A stretch of 64,000 nucleotides of DNA from Spodoptera frugiperda (GCF_023101765.2 NC_064217.1:3348001-3412000); one strand, 5' to 3'. Counted from the first letter of the stretch, positions 32,528-45,098 are shown. Translations and numbers: made by a program. The notes: generated from the letters alone by a model not told the origin.

Positions 32528-33017
32528 ATTATAGTGACACCTAACGGTACAAATAAGGGGTTAGTTTAGGTGATACGTCACGCTAAATGGCTTTTAGTTA
32601 AGTAACAGTTTGGTTGGTAAAAATGATCAAAAGTTTTTCTTCAAAACTTATAACTCTTAAAGAGAGTTAGAAAAGAGATTGTATGTTTGAAAGTGTTGCT
32701 AATTGTTATTTTCTACTACAAATTGCTTTTAAACCTAGTTTTCTTGAAAGTAATAACCTTAATCCTCTGAGAAACATTGACTTTCTTGTTTTGATGTTAA
32801 ATTCAGCAAAATTTATGACTTATGAGTACTCAGTATAAAATAATATATTATTAATAGTAATATTATAAATGTAAAAGTTTGTTTTTTTATTACATGTTTG
32901 GATGTTTGTCCGCCAATCAGGCTGAAACTACTGAACAGATTTTGATGAAATTTGATATACAGTCCCCCGTCTGTATATGACCTGACTTGAACAGATTTTG
33001 ACGCGTACGAAGTCACA
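32528..33017. other. Spacer with a family H fragment
   Basis: At about 32855-32975 (minus) there is a block AATATTATAAATGTAAAAGT, then GAAACTACTGAACAGATTTT: the reverse of the family H terminus at 50565-50731 and 58158-58316. Confidence 0.4.
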
Positions 33018-33128
33018 TACTGGGTACTATTCCAGACTCCGTGCAACTAAGACAGGTCACACCCAGACCCAGGAATCGAACTCGAGGCCCCCTGCCTGGC
33101 AGTTGCACTTGCGACAACTTGACCAGGG
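33018..33128 (-). repeat. SINE family B, tRNA-like head only
   Basis: On the minus strand: GTCAAGTTGTCGCAAGTGCA, GCAGGGGGCCTCGAGTTCGA and CCTGGGTCTGGG, the head region of family B with a recognisable box B. The body beyond TTCCAGACTCC is missing. Confidence 0.6.
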
Positions 33129-33316
33129 ACCATATATAACTTTACCCTAATATCCATATCTCCACATTTACGCAATTAGAACACACAATCAAAACCAATC
33201 AAATCTAATTACTGGAGTTCTGCAACGAATATAATTACATAGTTCACATCACATGGTTTCACAAGACGTCAATAGCAGGGGTGGGTTAACCACAGTGAAA
33301 CCCCGCCTTTGCTCTG

Positions 33317-33390
33317 CCGGACACCGGATGACTGGCCCGGATACCGGACGATCGGCCCGGATACCGGCCATCATACCAACCGACGGACTA
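33317..33390 (-). repeat. Three-unit 20-bp GC-rich minisatellite in a SINE head
   Basis: Units 33317-33336, 33337-33356 and 33357-33376 share CCGGA(C/T)ACCGG plus a variable half. The following CATACCAACCGACGG matches the family D head (compare 38893-38905, minus), so the array probably arose inside a decayed family D copy. Confidence 0.55.
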
Positions 33391-34109
33391 TCCAAAGAGT
33401 TTTCAAAAATAATAGGGACATTTTTTTCTTAGGGAAATAAAAACTATTAACGATGTATGAATTTAAAAATTCACGTGACGACACGTCGTATGATATACAT
33501 ACAAATTGTTTTTTTAAATTGGTATTGTTTTTTTTTTTAAATGACAAAATAAAAATTTGACAGACGAAATAGATTTTAAATTGTCATATACCGATTATCG
33601 AGAGAATCACATACATAAGTATTTCAAATTTCGAAACTTCAATAACAAAAAAAATATTAATTGACTTCCTCATTTGTTATTGAATGTGTGTTGTATTGAA
33701 CGTGTGTGAGTTTGTGTATTGTACAAATTATGTGGGTGTGTGTATTGTTAATTTAGTGTGGTGAGACGTATTGGAATAATTCAATGATATTTGGTCGATG
33801 TCATAATTGATAAGTGTTTGGTATGTATGTGCGAGTCATTTGCTTTGTGTACACTAGTTATCACTAATTAGGCATAATTAAGATGTATTGTAATGACTGC
33901 CTCATTTGACAATTGTAACTTAACACTTACACTAACGTGATAAACGATGTTGTGTATACGAAAGCTCGGTATGGGTATTTTTACCCGACTGCGCCAGAAG
34001 GAAATCACTGTTTTTTATAGGAACACTACCATCTATTCATTCAGACTCAGACAGATTCAGACATTCTTTGAAGTAATGTGAAATATGGCATATTGATAGA
34101 GAACATTGC
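33391..34109. other. Unassigned AT-rich spacer
   Basis: TG-rich words (TGTGTGTTGTATTG, GTGGGTGTGTGTATTG) around 33685-33750, otherwise nothing recognised. Confidence 0.45.
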
Positions 34110-34383
34110 CATGTAAATGACGGTCGCAAGTGCGACTACCGAGCAAGAGCTCTCGATTCCCGGGTCGGGCAAAAAAATATCGGTTTTTTTTTTGGTTTTT
34201 CGATAATTTCTCTGTAGAAGCACGAAGCCTGTATGGGGAATGCCCAGTATATGGCAATAGACTCTATCTCCCTACTACATAGGACTTATAACAGTAATAA
34301 TGAAAAGTGGGTGTACATTATACAGCGGTATTATTCCATAATGTGCACCTCTGCCTACCTCTCCAGGAATAAAAGGCGTGACG
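34110..34383 (+). repeat. SINE family B, diverged copy in plus orientation
   Basis: Head ACGGTCGCAAGTGCGACTAC, box B-like CTCGATTCCCGGGTCGGGC, body with GGTTTTTCGATAATTTCTC, tail GTGCACCTCTGCCTACCTCT and AAAAGGCGTGACG. The first bases of the tRNA-like head are replaced by unrelated sequence. Confidence 0.65.
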
Positions 34384-34944
34384 ATACGAACGAATGTTGT
34401 CATGTTAATGTGTCAGTTAAGTAGATAATATACTTATGCAAGTTTCTTAACTCACAAATAGAATAGACGACATAATGATGTACAGCATACTGCATGAGAC
34501 TTTATAATCTCTTGCACATGTATTATCAAAATAAATGAAGGTGTCGAAATAACAAAACCCGTGTTAAACTCTAGCCGATGAGCCTAAGTGCTCATTAGCC
34601 AAGGTAACATGCACCATATATTTACATATAAATAAAGTACAAAATAAATAAGGAGGCTTTTAAACACCTACTATCATAAGACTAAAACCGACAATAACTT
34701 TAAAGTTTCTACAAGCACGTTGGACATCGTTTAGAAAATAACGTCCATTACCGGCCCTGTATGCAAGTGTACCATTAAAGTAGTTAGTAATGGAGCAATG
34801 GACATAATTTGTGGTGCTCGCCGGCCGTCGTAAGAGCATTGTTGATTGCACTGCGGGATTAGTTCACGAGATCGCTGTGTGCAATGTTAATCAGTGTACA
34901 AGTGGGTGTATTTTAAATATGTATGATAAAGTCCTATAAAGTGT
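34384..34944. other. Unassigned spacer
   Basis: No gene or repeat recognised. Confidence 0.4.
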
Positions 34945-35240
34945 CTTTAACCGACGTCTAAAAAAGTATGTATGTATGTATTATTAGATCGCGTTTAACT
35001 GAACCAATTTTGATTTAGTTTTCAGCATAGTATTTTTCAAACTTAGAAAAAGGTTTTTTTTATGAGTCGACGTATTGGCCGACTCTAAAAAAAATGGTAG
35101 GCGATAATGCGGTTTCTACGATACCACGTCTGCCCATGAGCAACCTATTTACTCGAGCTTTGAAGACACCCAGCAGGTTATACCCATCAGGTAACACAGA
35201 ATCCGGTAAGGAGTTCCACTATTTACACTGTTTTATAGGG
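34945..35240. repeat. Family E fragment followed by LINE tail family F
   Basis: 34945-35055 carries TATGTATGTATGTATTATTA and TTTTCAGCATAGTATTTTTC (family E, plus). 35057-35240 carries TGCCCATGAGCAACCTATTT and TTTGAAGACACCCAGCAGG, the reverse of the LINE 3' end at 20618-20734. Confidence 0.45.
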
Positions 35241-35954
35241 ATATTACCTGGCTTAAATACCAAACGTATGTAAATAAAAAATGCTATGTTATAAACACAG
35301 AGGGGTGAAATTACATATTTGCAACTTTTTCAGGATGAACATCAAAACATCAAAAAAAGAATAATAATAACAGCTGCATATATTTATTTGAGTGAAATAT
35401 GTAATATGTAAACGTAAAAACAAATGTTTCTTTTTATTTTCAACATGTTTCTTGTCATTCAGGGGTGATGTAAATATTTGTATGACACAATTTTTCAATG
35501 TTCCCCCCCGTTTGACAAGGAAGTCAAAGAAATGTGATTATGTTTTACATATGTAAATATTTTTCTTTTTTGTTCTTTTGTACGAAAAGATCAACAAACA
35601 AGAAGCCTTATGTTGCACAAACATATATACATACATACATACAAGTCAAACAGAGAACCTCCTTGCTTTTTGAAGTCGGTTATTGCATTATATCAACAGA
35701 AAGTAGTTTAATTATCTACGTGATAAGCTGTTTATGTAGGTAGTACAATGAACGTAAAAAAATTTGCTAATTTTAAAATCTCCATTTAATAACGTAATAC
35801 ACTTCTTGTGTGTCTGCGAATAAAATATTTTTTAATTATTGCTTAATTTTTGTTTCATTGTCACAAAGGTAAATGTTAATTATAATTTAATTTATGAACA
35901 TTAAGTAAATCTTAATTATAGCAACATTGGATAGAATGCTTTTACTGTTAACAT
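35241..35954. other. Unassigned AT-rich spacer
   Basis: Holds a short (ATAC)n run near 35624-35641 and a family E fragment at 35640-35685 (GAACCTCCTTGCTTTTTGAA). No gene supported. Confidence 0.45.
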
Positions 35955-36135
35955 AAGTGTGGGAGAGCCATGCTTCGGCACGAATGGCTCGGCTCGATCG
36001 GAGTACCACGGCCTTACGTAAAACCGACGTGAAACAACACCGGCAACGCTTTTGGTGTTTCAGGTTTCCATGGGCGGCGGCGATTACTTACCATCATTTG
36101 ATCCGCCTGCTCTTTTACTGGCTTATACCATAAAA
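35955..36135 (+). repeat. SINE-like family A, internally deleted copy
   Basis: Starts AAGTGTGGGAGAGCCATGC, runs to AACCGACGTGAAACAACA, then jumps to CCGGCAACGCTTTTGGTGTT and CCATGGGCGGCGGCGATTAC, ending TATACCATAAAA. The C-rich middle is absent. Confidence 0.65.
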
Positions 36136-38721
36136 TACATATTAAATAAGCTAAGATTACCTACTTAAATAAGTATCTATAATAATTCCAACTTAATAAA
36201 TTTTGTTTAATTAGCTAAAAATGGTTTAGACAACATTTTTTCTCGTCTAGCACATCTTCACAGCGCTGTCTTTTCTATCTAACAGTGCTTACATTTAAGA
36301 AATTAACTAATTTTTTTTTTCTTTTTAAGTAAATATTGAACAGGTGACAGCTGTATCTTTCGATTAATAAAGAAAAATATTGTTCCATACATTATACAAT
36401 TTTCGTCGAACTCAAATTGAGTTAATTAATCACTTAATACAGTCCTTGCAAACAATATATTGTTGCACTTTAATTTCGCTGCGTCAATACGCAGGTGCGA
36501 TGTGTTCGATTGTACAAATATGGACTTACGGCTGCTTATTCATTCGACTAAATGAAGCTTTTACTTTGGTATCGTTTATCACCACTTTATTTCTTCAAAT
36601 GCATTTTATGACAGTCATGTCATTAGTTTCAAAATAAACAAAACCTATAGAAGATGATAAAAACGAGCTCGCAAGATACCGTCTTAAACGCCTGCATAGT
36701 TCACCAAAGCCCAAAACTGTGATAAATGAACGTCTGTCTTTAAGTCACGAAAGTCATTAAACTTCTTTGAAATATTCCGAGCAGAACGGCGACACTAACT
36801 TAAAACCAACGGCCCATAACAAAAAGATGCTAATAGTACGCCATTCTGCCAATTTCGGTGAGAAACACTAAAAATATTGGCAGCATATTCGCAATAAGGA
36901 AGCTTACACGCATTGGCACGCGCGCCGAGCATGCCAACTACGCGAAAGTGATAAATAACATATCGCTACCTAATATCCGGAGACAAAAATAAACAATATA
37001 TTATCGTCACCGCAGAAGGAGTCTCGTTTGTAACCCACCTATTACGTAAGTTTACGAGCTATAAACCGGACAAATGAAATAGTTTGTCGTGCGAACGCAA
37101 TAGTACAGCGTCGGCCCGTCAATTTGTCAAGTCGTATGTTTCACTGGCTCCCTCAAAATTGCTTTTGTATGCTCCATGTTTAGAGTTGCGCGTAAAGATA
37201 AGCGAATGTGAATTATATTGCCTAGATCGTAAAGTAGTCTACATGAAAGAGATAAAATAATATTATTTCTAAATGTTTGTATGCGTTTCGCGTGTCTGCT
37301 TTATGTGTATGAAGTTGTATGTAAAGTTAACACTTTCATGCGAGGGACATTAGTCACTGAACTCAGTCGTATGCTGTACTAACGTTATTTTACTATTTTA
37401 TTGCTAAACTCGAACATAAAACTAATGTAACTTCGAGTTGTTTATGATGAGTTATATTACTCGTTGTGAGTGGGTACTTATTTATTTTACTGAGAATGAG
37501 ATAGTTTATTTATAATGATTTACTTTCTCCTCGTAAAATATTTATCTTCACATTTGTCACAAATAGAAGTACATAGGTAGACAAAATATAAACAGCTACA
37601 GTATTTTGGTTGATTTACCACCCACTATCATCACACACAAACAAAAACATGCTGTTTTTCATTGTGAGTTGTGAGATATAAACGTCCTCATTGCAACCAC
37701 TAATTTACAACGTGAAACAAGTAATGTACAACACAGAGTACCAATCACAAATACAGCATTACAATAAAGCAGGTCTCCTACAAACGATGATTATGCGGCT
37801 CTCTAACTCGCGATACAAAATGGCTGCCACTGAATACAAAATGGAGTCATAACTCTTAACCTCAGCATCATGATATTCTATGACAAATCGTGTTGTCGTT
37901 CTATGACAAATACGTTTTGAAATTTAAACTGCAATGTTTATGTTCTACGATACCCGCGACAATCGTATATCACACTTTTATTTGGCTTTTATTCTACAGT
38001 GGTGTTGGAACTTTTGAATCTGACGCACTAGGATTAATCTTCTGATTAAATACATATACCATTTGGTTGGTATTCGACATTTTCTATAGTTTGAACTTGT
38101 CATCAATTGTCTGTAATTTATTTCACCACTCTGCAAAAAAACGAATTTCTATGTATTGTTAAATTTATCGTCAAGCTTTTCAGATACAAATATTCCTATA
38201 CAAATATACCTATAAATAGGTAATCATATTTATGGGACAAACTTATTCTCTACAGTCCACTGTATTTAACCTTAAAAGAACAAATGCGAAGTGTATAAGT
38301 TACACAAACATCTAAATTCCTGACTTTAGCTAAGGAGGTAACATTACCAATGCGAACAACATTCCTTATTCTAATCCTGCAAAGATATGGGGCTCGAAGG
38401 TGCCGTAAGTTGCGTCGAAGAATATGCGAACGTGCTCCAGTTCCCCACTACCACTTAGCAAAATATCAATACTTTGATCATATTTTAGTATTTCTCAAAC
38501 CTTTTAGTGTCACTGCTTCGTATCGGAATATGAGAACCGAATGTGAGTACCTGCATGCCTGCATATTACTTTGTATCGAAAGTTGTTCAGTATTGGATGT
38601 GCAATAATGTATATGAATTGAATAGTGACTGTTTCGTTGAAGGGATTGGTGGTATATGAAAAAACTGTTGAATTCTCATTCTTTCTGCATGAAGTTTTCG
38701 ATTACCTAAATTTCTTAAACT
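36136..38721. other. Long unassigned region
   Basis: About 2.6 kb with no supported gene, RNA or repeat. An 85-codon frame at 36380-36637 looks membrane-like but begins at a non-ATG codon and has no flanking exons. Confidence 0.45.
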
Positions 38722-38905
38722 TTGCCCCACAACTGGATTTTCTCCTGTATCGTGGGTGCGTTTATAAACATAAAAGTTCACATACACATGACATCCAGAC
38801 CCATAACAACAATTTGCGGATCACACAAAGTGTTGTTCCGTGCGGAGACCGAACTCGCGGTGCGTTGGACCGCAGCCGGTTGCCCAACCATCGCACCAAC
38901 CGATA
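38722..38905 (-). repeat. tRNA-derived SINE, family D
   Basis: On the minus strand: head TCGGTTGGTGCGATGG, a mutated box B at about 38850-38870, ACACTTTGTGTGATCCGCAA, GTTGTTATGGGTCTGGATGT and the end ATCCAGTTGTGGGGCAA. Same order as 63382-63580. Confidence 0.7.
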
Positions 38906-38983
38906 ATATTTAAGTAACAGATAGATAAGATTTATTATTTTTCAGTTCGCAAAATTTAAACAGAGAGGAATGGAAGGAGAGTA

Positions 38984-39024
38984 CCACTGCAGGGCAAAGG
39001 CCTCCCGCCTTTGCCCTGCAGTGG
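38984..39024. repeat. Perfect 18-bp-arm palindrome
   Basis: CCACTGCAGGGCAAAGGC (38984-39001), loop CTCCC, then its exact reverse complement (39007-39024). The arm word resembles a common moth repeat motif, so it may be a head-to-head join of two repeat ends. Confidence 0.7.
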
Positions 39025-40767
39025 GACGATCATAGCTGAAATCTAAATCTTGCAAGATTTATGTAAATACCGACACGTCGAATCTGAACATTATGATTAC
39101 TCCTTGATACTGGTACAAACGAGAACTGGCAAAAACGGAATCTTTATAAAATATTTTACATACTCTGCCAACGTACGTATGACCAAAAAAAAGTTTTGAT
39201 AGATATTATATTCCGTATGCCTTAAAATGTTATCTCTAGAGGTTTTTTTCTGGTCTCATTATTTTGCGTTCACTAGTTACCTCGTTGACAACTTCAGGTC
39301 GGTACTCGGTACCTAACGTAATTAAATTGCGGTGTACGTTTTCAACGAACCAAACTTTTGTCTACATAACGTTTGTGATTTTTCGGGTAAAATATTTTTG
39401 TTTTGCATACACTGAGCTTGTTAGTCCGTGAGGTTTTATTCGCAACTGTGACACTCTCTGTTTGGCTTTTTTTTTTGTTATTTGATTTAAAATGAATGTA
39501 GGAGCAAAAGGCATCGTTAATACTTTTGTGACAATCATATCGTTACTGATGTGACAAAGTTGTAATCATGATGAAAGTTTTTCTGGTACTTGTATCATCA
39601 TTATTGATTAACAAAATTGTCAATGATAAAAAAATCTTATTTACAGTTTTTTTTTTTAATATTCCCAGCCTTTCCTACGGAATATTATGACCGATATCAG
39701 CCTGTAAGCTATCCATCTGCTAAGCAAAGGTGTCTTCTTAGACAAAGAAGGCATTAGAAAAAGAAAAAAGAAGCTAATAGTGAGATTGTATTTGCACTGT
39801 GGACTTTTCCGCGTACTATTTGGAGAATTAGGACAAAGCGTAATACACTAATGACACAACGAAACAATTGTATATTCCATTACTTCATAATAGAATTCAA
39901 AATTAAGTGTTTTTCCTCATTTAGTTAAAGTGTCCATTTGAAAGCAATGGCAAGAAATGAGAACGTGGATGTTTTCCAACAGCTCTGTAACAAAGAATTA
40001 TATATCTCTTGGCATTTTAATCATCTAAATTCAGGCATTGTTCTATAAAAACTTGGAGTAGACAGTTCATTATGCCCGGCCCGTAAAATGTACAATGGTT
40101 ACTGTATTTTTATTTATTTTCTTACTTATCAACGCTAGGAAGTTTCAACGGGTTACGTCAAGAATATCTTTACATTAAAAATACGGCTGGAAATTTATTT
40201 ACCTAAGTAGACTCGATACAACAAGGAACTTTTTTATTTCGTTTGAAATTTTACTGTAGTAGGCACAGTTATGTTAAACACAAGCATTCTAAAGCAAAGT
40301 ATTACTGGATGAATAAAAAATCAAGGCTCGCCTAATAATGCAACAAAATCCAAGACCCATTTCATTCACTTCGTAAATTTCTATCTACAACAAAGTTAAT
40401 CTAATTTCGTTTGGACTTCTAAAGAAGAATAGACGGCAAACATCTATCAAAGTAGAATTAAGATTCCCAAACAACAAACGGTTCTAAAAATAAATCAACA
40501 ATCCGCCTATTCTCAATTTATTACGTCACCAAAGATATTTTTGAATGAAACAATCAAGAAGTACTTTGTAATCGTATTTCTTTGGAAAGAAAATGGCAAC
40601 ATCTGTTACATGAGATAAGTAAATATTGATCAACCGTTTTAATATCCTATCGTAACGGAAAAACATTAATATCCTTGAGAAAATATCCTGCTCTCTCATT
40701 ATACTGTTAAGCGCGTATAGTCCAGGAGCAAGAAGCCAAAATAGTTCCCTTTCACAAAAATATAATC
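39025..40767. other. Unassigned AT-rich region
   Basis: No gene or repeat family recognised, apart from poly-T runs near 39469 and 39647. Confidence 0.45.
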
Positions 40768-41018
40768 TGATATCACGACCTCAGAGAAAACCAACGTGAA
40801 TCAACGCTTGCGTTGTGTGAGTGAGGTTTTCGGAGGCCCAATTACCCCCCTTCCCAATCTTCCCAATCCCCGATTCCGCGACAACCCTTAAATTCTAACC
40901 CCCAAAAGGCCGGCTACGCACTTGAAACGCCTCTGGTGTTTCAAGTGTCCATGGGTGGCGGCGATTGCTTACCATCAGGTGATACGTAAGCTCGTTTGCT
41001 GGCGTGTTCCATAAAAAA
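40768..41018 (+). repeat. SINE-like family A, 5'-truncated copy
   Basis: Begins at ATATCACGACCTCAGAG and continues AACCAACGTGAATCAACG, CCCTTCCCAATCTTCCC, GCCTCTGGTGTTTCAAGTG and TGGGTGGCGGCGATTGC, ending GTTCCATAAAAAA. Confidence 0.7.
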
Positions 41019-41575
41019 TGGCTTAATTGAACCTATTTCAAGGGTTATCTGGATGATACATATAATTACTTTACAACTTTGTATATTTTTATCTTACGGT
41101 CAAAAACAAAACATACTAAAGCTCCCAATATCCGATATCACATAAAAAAAATGTAAATTAATAAATCTTTTAACACAACTTTTAAACTAAAATCATCCAG
41201 CAAACTAAATTCCATATTATTATAAAGGCATTTCTAAAATTATCCGTTCAATAAATTATGTCCCAAGAATTTCCCACACGCCCCAGACCGTCACAAAAGC
41301 CGATTAAGGTATTACAGTCAAGAGGATAGATATCGACAGTTCCAACAAACTGCCAATAGCAATAAATTGTAGTCAATTATTATGTTCAATGAGATTATTA
41401 GAGCATCTCCCTTTAGTTGGTCATTGAAAGCCCTCGGCGTTCAACGACGGTCATTAGGACCATCAAAATAAACTACCAGGAAAATGGGAGAAAATAATAT
41501 CCACGAAATCAAATCATGAGGAAAGGATTAATTCTCATAAGAATTAATACCTTTGCACTCAAGTGAATAATATAT
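41019..41575. other. Unassigned AT-rich spacer
   Basis: Nothing recognised. Confidence 0.45.
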
Positions 41576-41971
41576 AGCCTGTTTTTTTTTTTATCACCAG
41601 CCAGTTTTTTTCAGAGAGTTAGTAGTATCTACCAAAATTCCAATTTTAAATAAAAAAATACAAAAAGAAATAAGCGACTTCAGTGAAAAAAAAACCGGTA
41701 AAAAATAACAATAAAATGGTCAAAATAACTTTTATTTCGGAGGTCGGTGTTAAATAAGAAAAAACAATTATGAGAAACACCGACTTTCGAAATCAAAGTC
41801 AATTTGATCCTTTTAATGTTTTTTTTTTTGCCGTCTTGCTTCTATGAAGTCGGTTATTTATTTTTTATTTTGTAAAATGTTTTTTTTTTTATTATTTATT
41901 TAAAAATGGAATGTTTGAATGATGCCTAACTATCAGAAAAAAAGTTGGCTAGTGATAAAAAAAAACAGGCT
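41576..41971. repeat. 396-bp MITE with about 30-bp terminal repeats
   Basis: The left end is AGCCTG, a T run, then ATCACCAGCCAG; the right end is its inverse, CTGG-type GTTGGCTAGTGAT, an A run and CAGGCT. An inner inverted pair (GGTCGGTGTT / AACACCGACTT near 41742-41793) adds a second stem. It is non-coding, with no clear target duplication. Confidence 0.6.
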
Positions 41972-43348
41972 GCACATATATCCAAAATAGCTGTTTAACT
42001 AATAAGTGAGTTAAAAGGTTTCAATGCGAATTTCATATCTATTTAGAAGGTGATAAAATGCAGAGTTAATTATTTTCAAACTAAAGTTTGTAGCTGCAAG
42101 TTTCCTTGTAGTGCGAGAACTGATCAAGAGCTTTGAGCTTGAATATTCGGTGTTGGTAAAGTTATAGAATACTAGAGTTTTGTTAAAACATTAATACAAA
42201 GTTTTATCCTTTGACACATTATTGACTGATTGCTATTGATACTTCAGAATTGATAACAAGACTAGTTTATAGTAGCAGATATTCCGTATAAAACCTATGT
42301 TAATTTTACCCACAGGTCGATAGTTCTAACTAAATAGTAAACTGAACAAAAAAACCATAATCAAAATCAAATAATAAAAAGATAACAAAGGAGGATACCA
42401 GAGTTTCCATAAAATTTGGTCCCAACTTCAATAGCGTTCAATTATGACGTTAAAATAGCATTACTTGGTTAGATAAAACTACCATGTTTAATAAAGAATA
42501 ACTGTAAACGGACTAAGATTAGGAACTTTGCGCCATAGTAACTTTTATTCAGCTCAAAATTACCTATCCAATGATGTAACACACATAGCTATTGGAAGGT
42601 GTGACCAGGATTTGTATCCTCCTGCAGTTTCTTGCTCGTTCTTCTCCATTCGAAGCTACACTTTGGAACGAGCACCTAGCTTCACTGACAGACAGACTGA
42701 TGGACAATTCAATTTGACGTTTCAAAAGTGCCTAACTTTGCCTTTGATTTTGACTTGACTCCTTTAAATAGTAGTCAGCTCCTGGTCTAAACATTTACAC
42801 ACGCTCATTTTATACAGCAAATACATTCGCCATCATAATAAATAACACGATAACAAAGAATACGTCGTCGATACCGTACATTTAACGATACATTTACTTA
42901 CAAAGCAAATCAAAGCTTTCATTAATTATGTGCAAAGAAATATGGCCGCCAAAAGAGTATGGCGACCGATACGACCGATGCGATGAACACTACGAATAAA
43001 CGTAGTCGACATTGATAAATTATTAGTCTCTTGCAACTGTTTCCGTTATTTTTCATTTATTTAATAGTAAATATTAGTTATGAGGAACGCGGCTATGTTT
43101 TTTTTTTTTATTTTACTATAATCATAATGTTTTACGTCGCTTCAAACGAACGCTGAATTCTTCGCTGAGGCTAAATATTAGCTTCTAGATTTCATTGATC
43201 CAGTGATCACTAACGCAACTGCTAAACAAGAGGTTTCAGTTTTCCGATTTTGATATTTTTGTTTAGAATTGTGGAACGCCCTCTCTTGCCCACGCATGGA
43301 GCTTAGCTGGTAAAATATGACACATAATTAAGCCCTCGTTAATCCCGC
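41972..43348. other. Spacer with one family J copy
   Basis: 42628-42770 (TTTCTTGCTCGTTCTTCTCC, CTACACTTTGGAACGAGCAC, GATTTTGACTTGA) is the family J block. Otherwise no gene or repeat recognised. Confidence 0.45.
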
Positions 43349-43620
43349 CCGCCTTGTTGGCTGAGTGGTTGCGAGTACAACTGCCGGGTAAAGAGTCTCA
43401 GGTTTTTTTTCAGGGGGAAAATCATCCAATGACTTCTCTCGCCAGGGCAAGGCGAGAGGGAGTGCCAGACTCTTACTGACTAAAAACCAAACTGTTCCTA
43501 ATCCTGCTTGTTGAGCCGGAGCCCCGGTAAACCCGCTAGGTAGTCCGCAGCTCCGGATTAGGCATCAGCCTTAAAAGGGGCTCAGGTTAGAAAGTATTGC
43601 TATACTTTGCCTGACCCGAG
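43349..43620 (+). repeat. SINE family B copy disrupted by a LINE tail
   Basis: GCCTTGTTGGCTGAGTGGTT (box A) and CTGCCGGGTAAAGAGTCTCA are the family B head. At 43405 a family C tail begins. After it, at 43589-43620, SINE sequence resumes but inverted (CTTTGCCTGACCCGAGAATC), implying a rearrangement as well as an insertion. Confidence 0.6.
43405..43580 (-). mobile_element. Family C (R1-type LINE tail) inserted in a SINE
   Basis: Poly-A side is the T run at 43405-43410. Flanked by CTCAGGTT at 43397-43404 and 43581-43588, an 8-bp target duplication. It includes AAGGCGAGAGGGAGTGCCAG, CGCTAGGTAGTCCGCAGCTC and GGCATCAGCC, the longest minus-strand copy in the window. Confidence 0.75.
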
Positions 43621-44394
43621 AATCTATTCGTTTTCGAAAAAAGGAAAAAGCCCATGTTTCACGCAAACAATTTGACTTTGACTTGAAATGAATTACTGAA
43701 ACATATACAAATGTTTGTAGACATTACTCATTCGGGATATCATACATTCTATACATATATATTCGTTGCTCATGTCCCAGTAAATACGTATTGGGCTTTT
43801 GTCTTTTGTGGGTCGCGATACATTAATCAGGTGGGCCGGAAATCAGGCCAGTGAGCGGTTACGTTTATATTTAAACTTTTCAGTAGTATTATATATACGT
43901 ATCGTTGTATATTTGGATTATAATTAATGTATGTCTTCGAATGTAGATTTGTATAATTTTATATGTGCGGTGGCTCGAACGTTTAAAACGTTCGTTTCTC
44001 ATGTATGAGAGTGTTTGAAACCTTCCAATGGTAAGTACCAATGTGACTATTTCTGAGTAATGTATGTTCTTGTGAACTGACTTCCAAAGCCTCTGCGAAG
44101 TGGACTCGTATAGAGTAAAGTCATTCATTAACTGTGACAGTTTACCAGGCTCTGTCACAGTTAATGATTATATTTTAAGCTGTAATAGATAAAACGAAAC
44201 TGCAATAATATAAGTTTGTAAGTCATCTAATGAATTTCTTTTGGATAACTTCAACGAAATTAAATGAAACCAAGCAACGACGAAATTAATGAAATCAACA
44301 TTCCCATTAGAAGCCCCGAATCATTCACATAGTAATTTAAAATGTTGAATAACACTAATAAAAACTTATTTAAAAAAATGGGTCTTTAATTTTC
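43621..44394. other. Unassigned spacer
   Basis: No gene or repeat recognised. The 89-codon frame at 43889-44158 is unsupported. Confidence 0.4.
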
Positions 44395-44560
44395 AAATGC
44401 TAACCTCCATTTTTTAAGTCGGTTAATGTATTTAAATCCTTCACCTAAGTCTAAAAAATACTATACTAAAAATCACATCAAAATTCAGCTAAACGGGAGA
44501 TATTCTTGCACAAACATACAGGTCAAACTGAGAACTTACTTATTTTTCGAAATCGTTTAA
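44395..44560 (-). repeat. Family E fragment
   Basis: TTTTTTAAGTCGGTTAATG, AATCACATCAAAATTCAGC and ACATACAGGTCAAACTGAG match the reverse of 30412-30550 with many differences. Confidence 0.4.
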
Positions 44561-44930
44561 ATAACATTCGTCTATTTATATAAATCTCAAAACCAAACTT
44601 ATAAACTTAAAATTAGATCTTACCGCATTGCAGTCTGTCTCAATAGGTATTTGATTGTCTTCTAAATGTAATGAAGAACATTCACATTAATTTTCTTGTT
44701 GTTTATTTTAATGAAATAGGTATAAACATGTTATTACATCGCTAAGCGTATTTGTTTTAAACAAGGTCTTTAAATTCTGGGTCAGACAAAGAATAAGAGA
44801 CATTTTTGGTTTTCAAAATATTCGTCACAAAAGCACGGAGTCTGGAAGTGTCCGATGTGTGGCATAATCATTATTTATAATATACTCCTAATTCATGAGA
44901 CTCATCAAAAAGTTAGTTAATAATAATAGA

Positions 44931-45098
44931 TTTTTTTTAGTGGGGAAAATCATCCAATGACTTCTTTCGCCTTGGGCGAGGCGATCAACTTGCCTCAGAG
45001 CGTCAGACTCTTACTGACTAAAAACCACCCTGTTCCTGCTCTTGCTTTTCAAGACGGAGCCCCGGTAACCCGTTAAGTAGTCCGCAGCACCGGGTAAA
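44931..45098 (-). repeat. Family C (R1-type LINE tail)
   Basis: T run, GGGGAAAATCATCCAATGAC, CCTTGGGCGAGGCGATC, GTCAGACTCTTACTGACTAA, GAGCCCCGGTAACCCG and AGTCCGCAGCACCGGG. Confidence 0.75.

Noticed and set aside
36380..36637. Possible chemoreceptor exon (membrane-like 85-codon frame)
   Set aside because: Starts at a non-ATG codon, no neighbouring exon or splice sites in frame, and hydrophobic codons are expected by chance in AT-rich DNA.
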